Of a stretch of DNA of 15,268 nucleotides, positions 14,871 through 15,268 are shown in pieces (within the stretch, counting starts at the first letter, position 1; every line of letters begins with the position of its first letter). The notes beneath the pieces are model-generated. The model ran no database searches, had not been told where the DNA came from, and saw nothing but the letters and a program-made list of their open reading frames with translations. The position numbers and the translations under genes are program-made. This DNA comes from CAZTAO01 sp964611645 (lineage in GTDB: Bacteria; Armatimonadota; UBA5829), in assembly GCA_964611645.1 (NCBI GenBank), contig CAZTAO010000082.1, forward strand, positions 1 through 15,268, read 5' to 3'.

Positions 14871-15071
14871 CTCGTGTACTACAACCCTCATTCGTGGCAT
14901 TTGAGCCAGTATATCAGCGGGGTGGGTTGCCGTGTGGCGTGAGTTATCTGTTTTCAACCCGCACGTGGGGGTTGTGGTAAACCAGCAATAGCGTCTATTT
15001 GGTCATGATGATCCCCCCTCTCTGAGAGGGGATTCTAGTTTACTACAACCCTCATCTCTTTAGAGATGAGG
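14871..15071. repeat. Class II palindromic unit (alternating copies of the GGGTTGTAGTAAAC motif)
   Basis: The motif ATGRGGGTTGTRGTAAAC appears in minus orientation at 14871-14897, plus at 14957-14985 and minus at 15035-15058. The central plus copy GGGGGTTGTGGTAAAC (14967-14982) pairs over 16 positions (two G-T) with GTTTACTACAACCCTC (15038-15053), and can instead pair with TACTACAACCC upstream (14877-14887). Inside lies the 8-bp stem CCCCTCTC/GAGAGGGG (15015-15031). The right end overlaps a perfect 10-bp stem CCTCATCTCT/AGAGATGAGG (15050-15059/15062-15071). The plus copy is preceded by the core ACCCGCACGTGGGGG. Confidence 0.85.
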
Positions 15072-15157
15072 TGTAACCTAGCCGCTACGTAACCCTGCTG
15101 CGCCACGTATGAGCGACTGCCGGCTGACAATCGGCAGATATGCCATAGTATCCCGCG

Positions 15158-15257
15158 TGCCGTGTCCATTCACCACCCGCACATGGGGGTAATAACACGG
15201 CAGAATCGATGGTTTTCTGTACCGTGTTATTTACCACATTACTTTAGTATGTGGTAA
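15158..15257. repeat. Class III palindromic unit (alternating copies of ATGKGGTAA-ACACGG)
   Basis: The core ACCCGCACATGGGGGT (15175-15190) runs into the arm GGTAATAACACGG (15188-15200). That arm pairs with CCGTGTTATTTACC (15222-15235, one bulged base), extended inward by CAGAA/TTCTG (15201-15205/15215-15219) around a 9-nt loop. The arm can instead pair upstream: TGCCGTGT (15158-15165) with ACACGGCA (15195-15202), 8 bp. The right end overlaps another perfect 9-bp stem TTACCACAT/ATGTGGTAA (15231-15239/15249-15257). The order of elements parallels the class II unit, although the arm sequence differs. Confidence 0.85.
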
Positions 15258-15268
15258 CACGCTACAGG

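Larger units (their letters stand above)
14730..15268. other. Non-coding palindromic-repeat region (about 540 bp, continues past the window)
   Basis: No plausible gene is seen on either strand. The first 85 bp (14730-14814) show nothing I recognise. The rest is almost entirely made of inverted repeats: the class I element 14815-14863, class II motif copies at 14871-14897 (-), 14957-14985 (+) and 15035-15058 (-), hairpins at 15015-15031 and 15050-15071, and a class III unit 15158-15257. A small 6-bp stem CTGCCG/CGGCAG (15117-15136) lies between class II and III. Confidence 0.8.

Noticed and set aside
14957..15257. Integron attC array
   Set aside because: The hairpins are of comparable size, but I found no paired RYYYAAC/GTTRRRY core sites and no short promoterless cassettes or integron integrase in the window.

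Overview
The window reads as a stretch of a GC-rich bacterial chromosome from a non-model, probably uncultured lineage. Genes are compact, often overlap by 4 bp, and have purine-rich ribosome binding sites. A HEAT-repeat exported protein with a TGQDFG...W..W tail and abundant small palindromic intergenic repeats are things I associate with Armatimonadota/Planctomycetes-type genomes, but this taxonomic guess is weak. No rRNA, tRNA, integrase or transposase gene was seen.

Layout. (1) 1-81: short flank with an 18-bp direct repeat. (2) 82-3156, minus strand: a 1024-aa single-chain restriction-modification enzyme of the type ISP/type IIG kind (PD-(D/E)XK nuclease, N6-adenine methylase, specificity region) without the helicase of classical type ISP enzymes. 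(3) 3157-3591: a non-coding, repeat-packed divergent intergenic region with hairpins, a 63-bp tandem repeat and a promoter facing right. (4) 3592-7720, plus strand: three translationally coupled genes, polysaccharide deacetylase, GT4 glycosyltransferase and CopA-type Cu+ ATPase. (5) 7834-9003: acyl-CoA dehydrogenase with its own leader. (6) 9017-10164: two adjacent toxin-antitoxin-like pairs, MNT/HEPN and HicA/HicB. (7) 10174-12227: a shortened, active-site-deficient PTS enzyme I-like protein coupled by a GTGA overlap to a D-2-hydroxyacid dehydrogenase. (8) 12411-14729: a 772-aa membrane-anchored or exported HEAT-repeat protein. (9) 14730-15268: about 540 bp of non-coding DNA built of palindromic repeats.

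How it fits together. Everything from 3592 on is on the plus strand, but there are at least four likely transcription blocks: 3592-7720, 7834 to about 10164, 10174-12227 (possibly continuing from the previous block), and 12411-14729. The first block suggests cell-envelope glycan work coupled to copper export. The enzyme I-like/dehydrogenase pair suggests a small-molecule (PEP/pyruvate- or hydroxyacid-related) function or its regulation. The restriction enzyme and two TA pairs are typical accessory defence/stress genes.

The least explained signal is the intergenic repeats. A conserved core close to ACCCGCACATGGGGGT recurs at five places on the plus strand. It is followed by arms that differ between sub-families but keep complementarity to arms on either side. 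In the last 400 bp two such units with unrelated arm sequences show the same alternating-orientation topology. This looks like an interspersed mosaic palindrome family, or a structured RNA/DNA recognition element, with its mobilising or binding partner outside the window.
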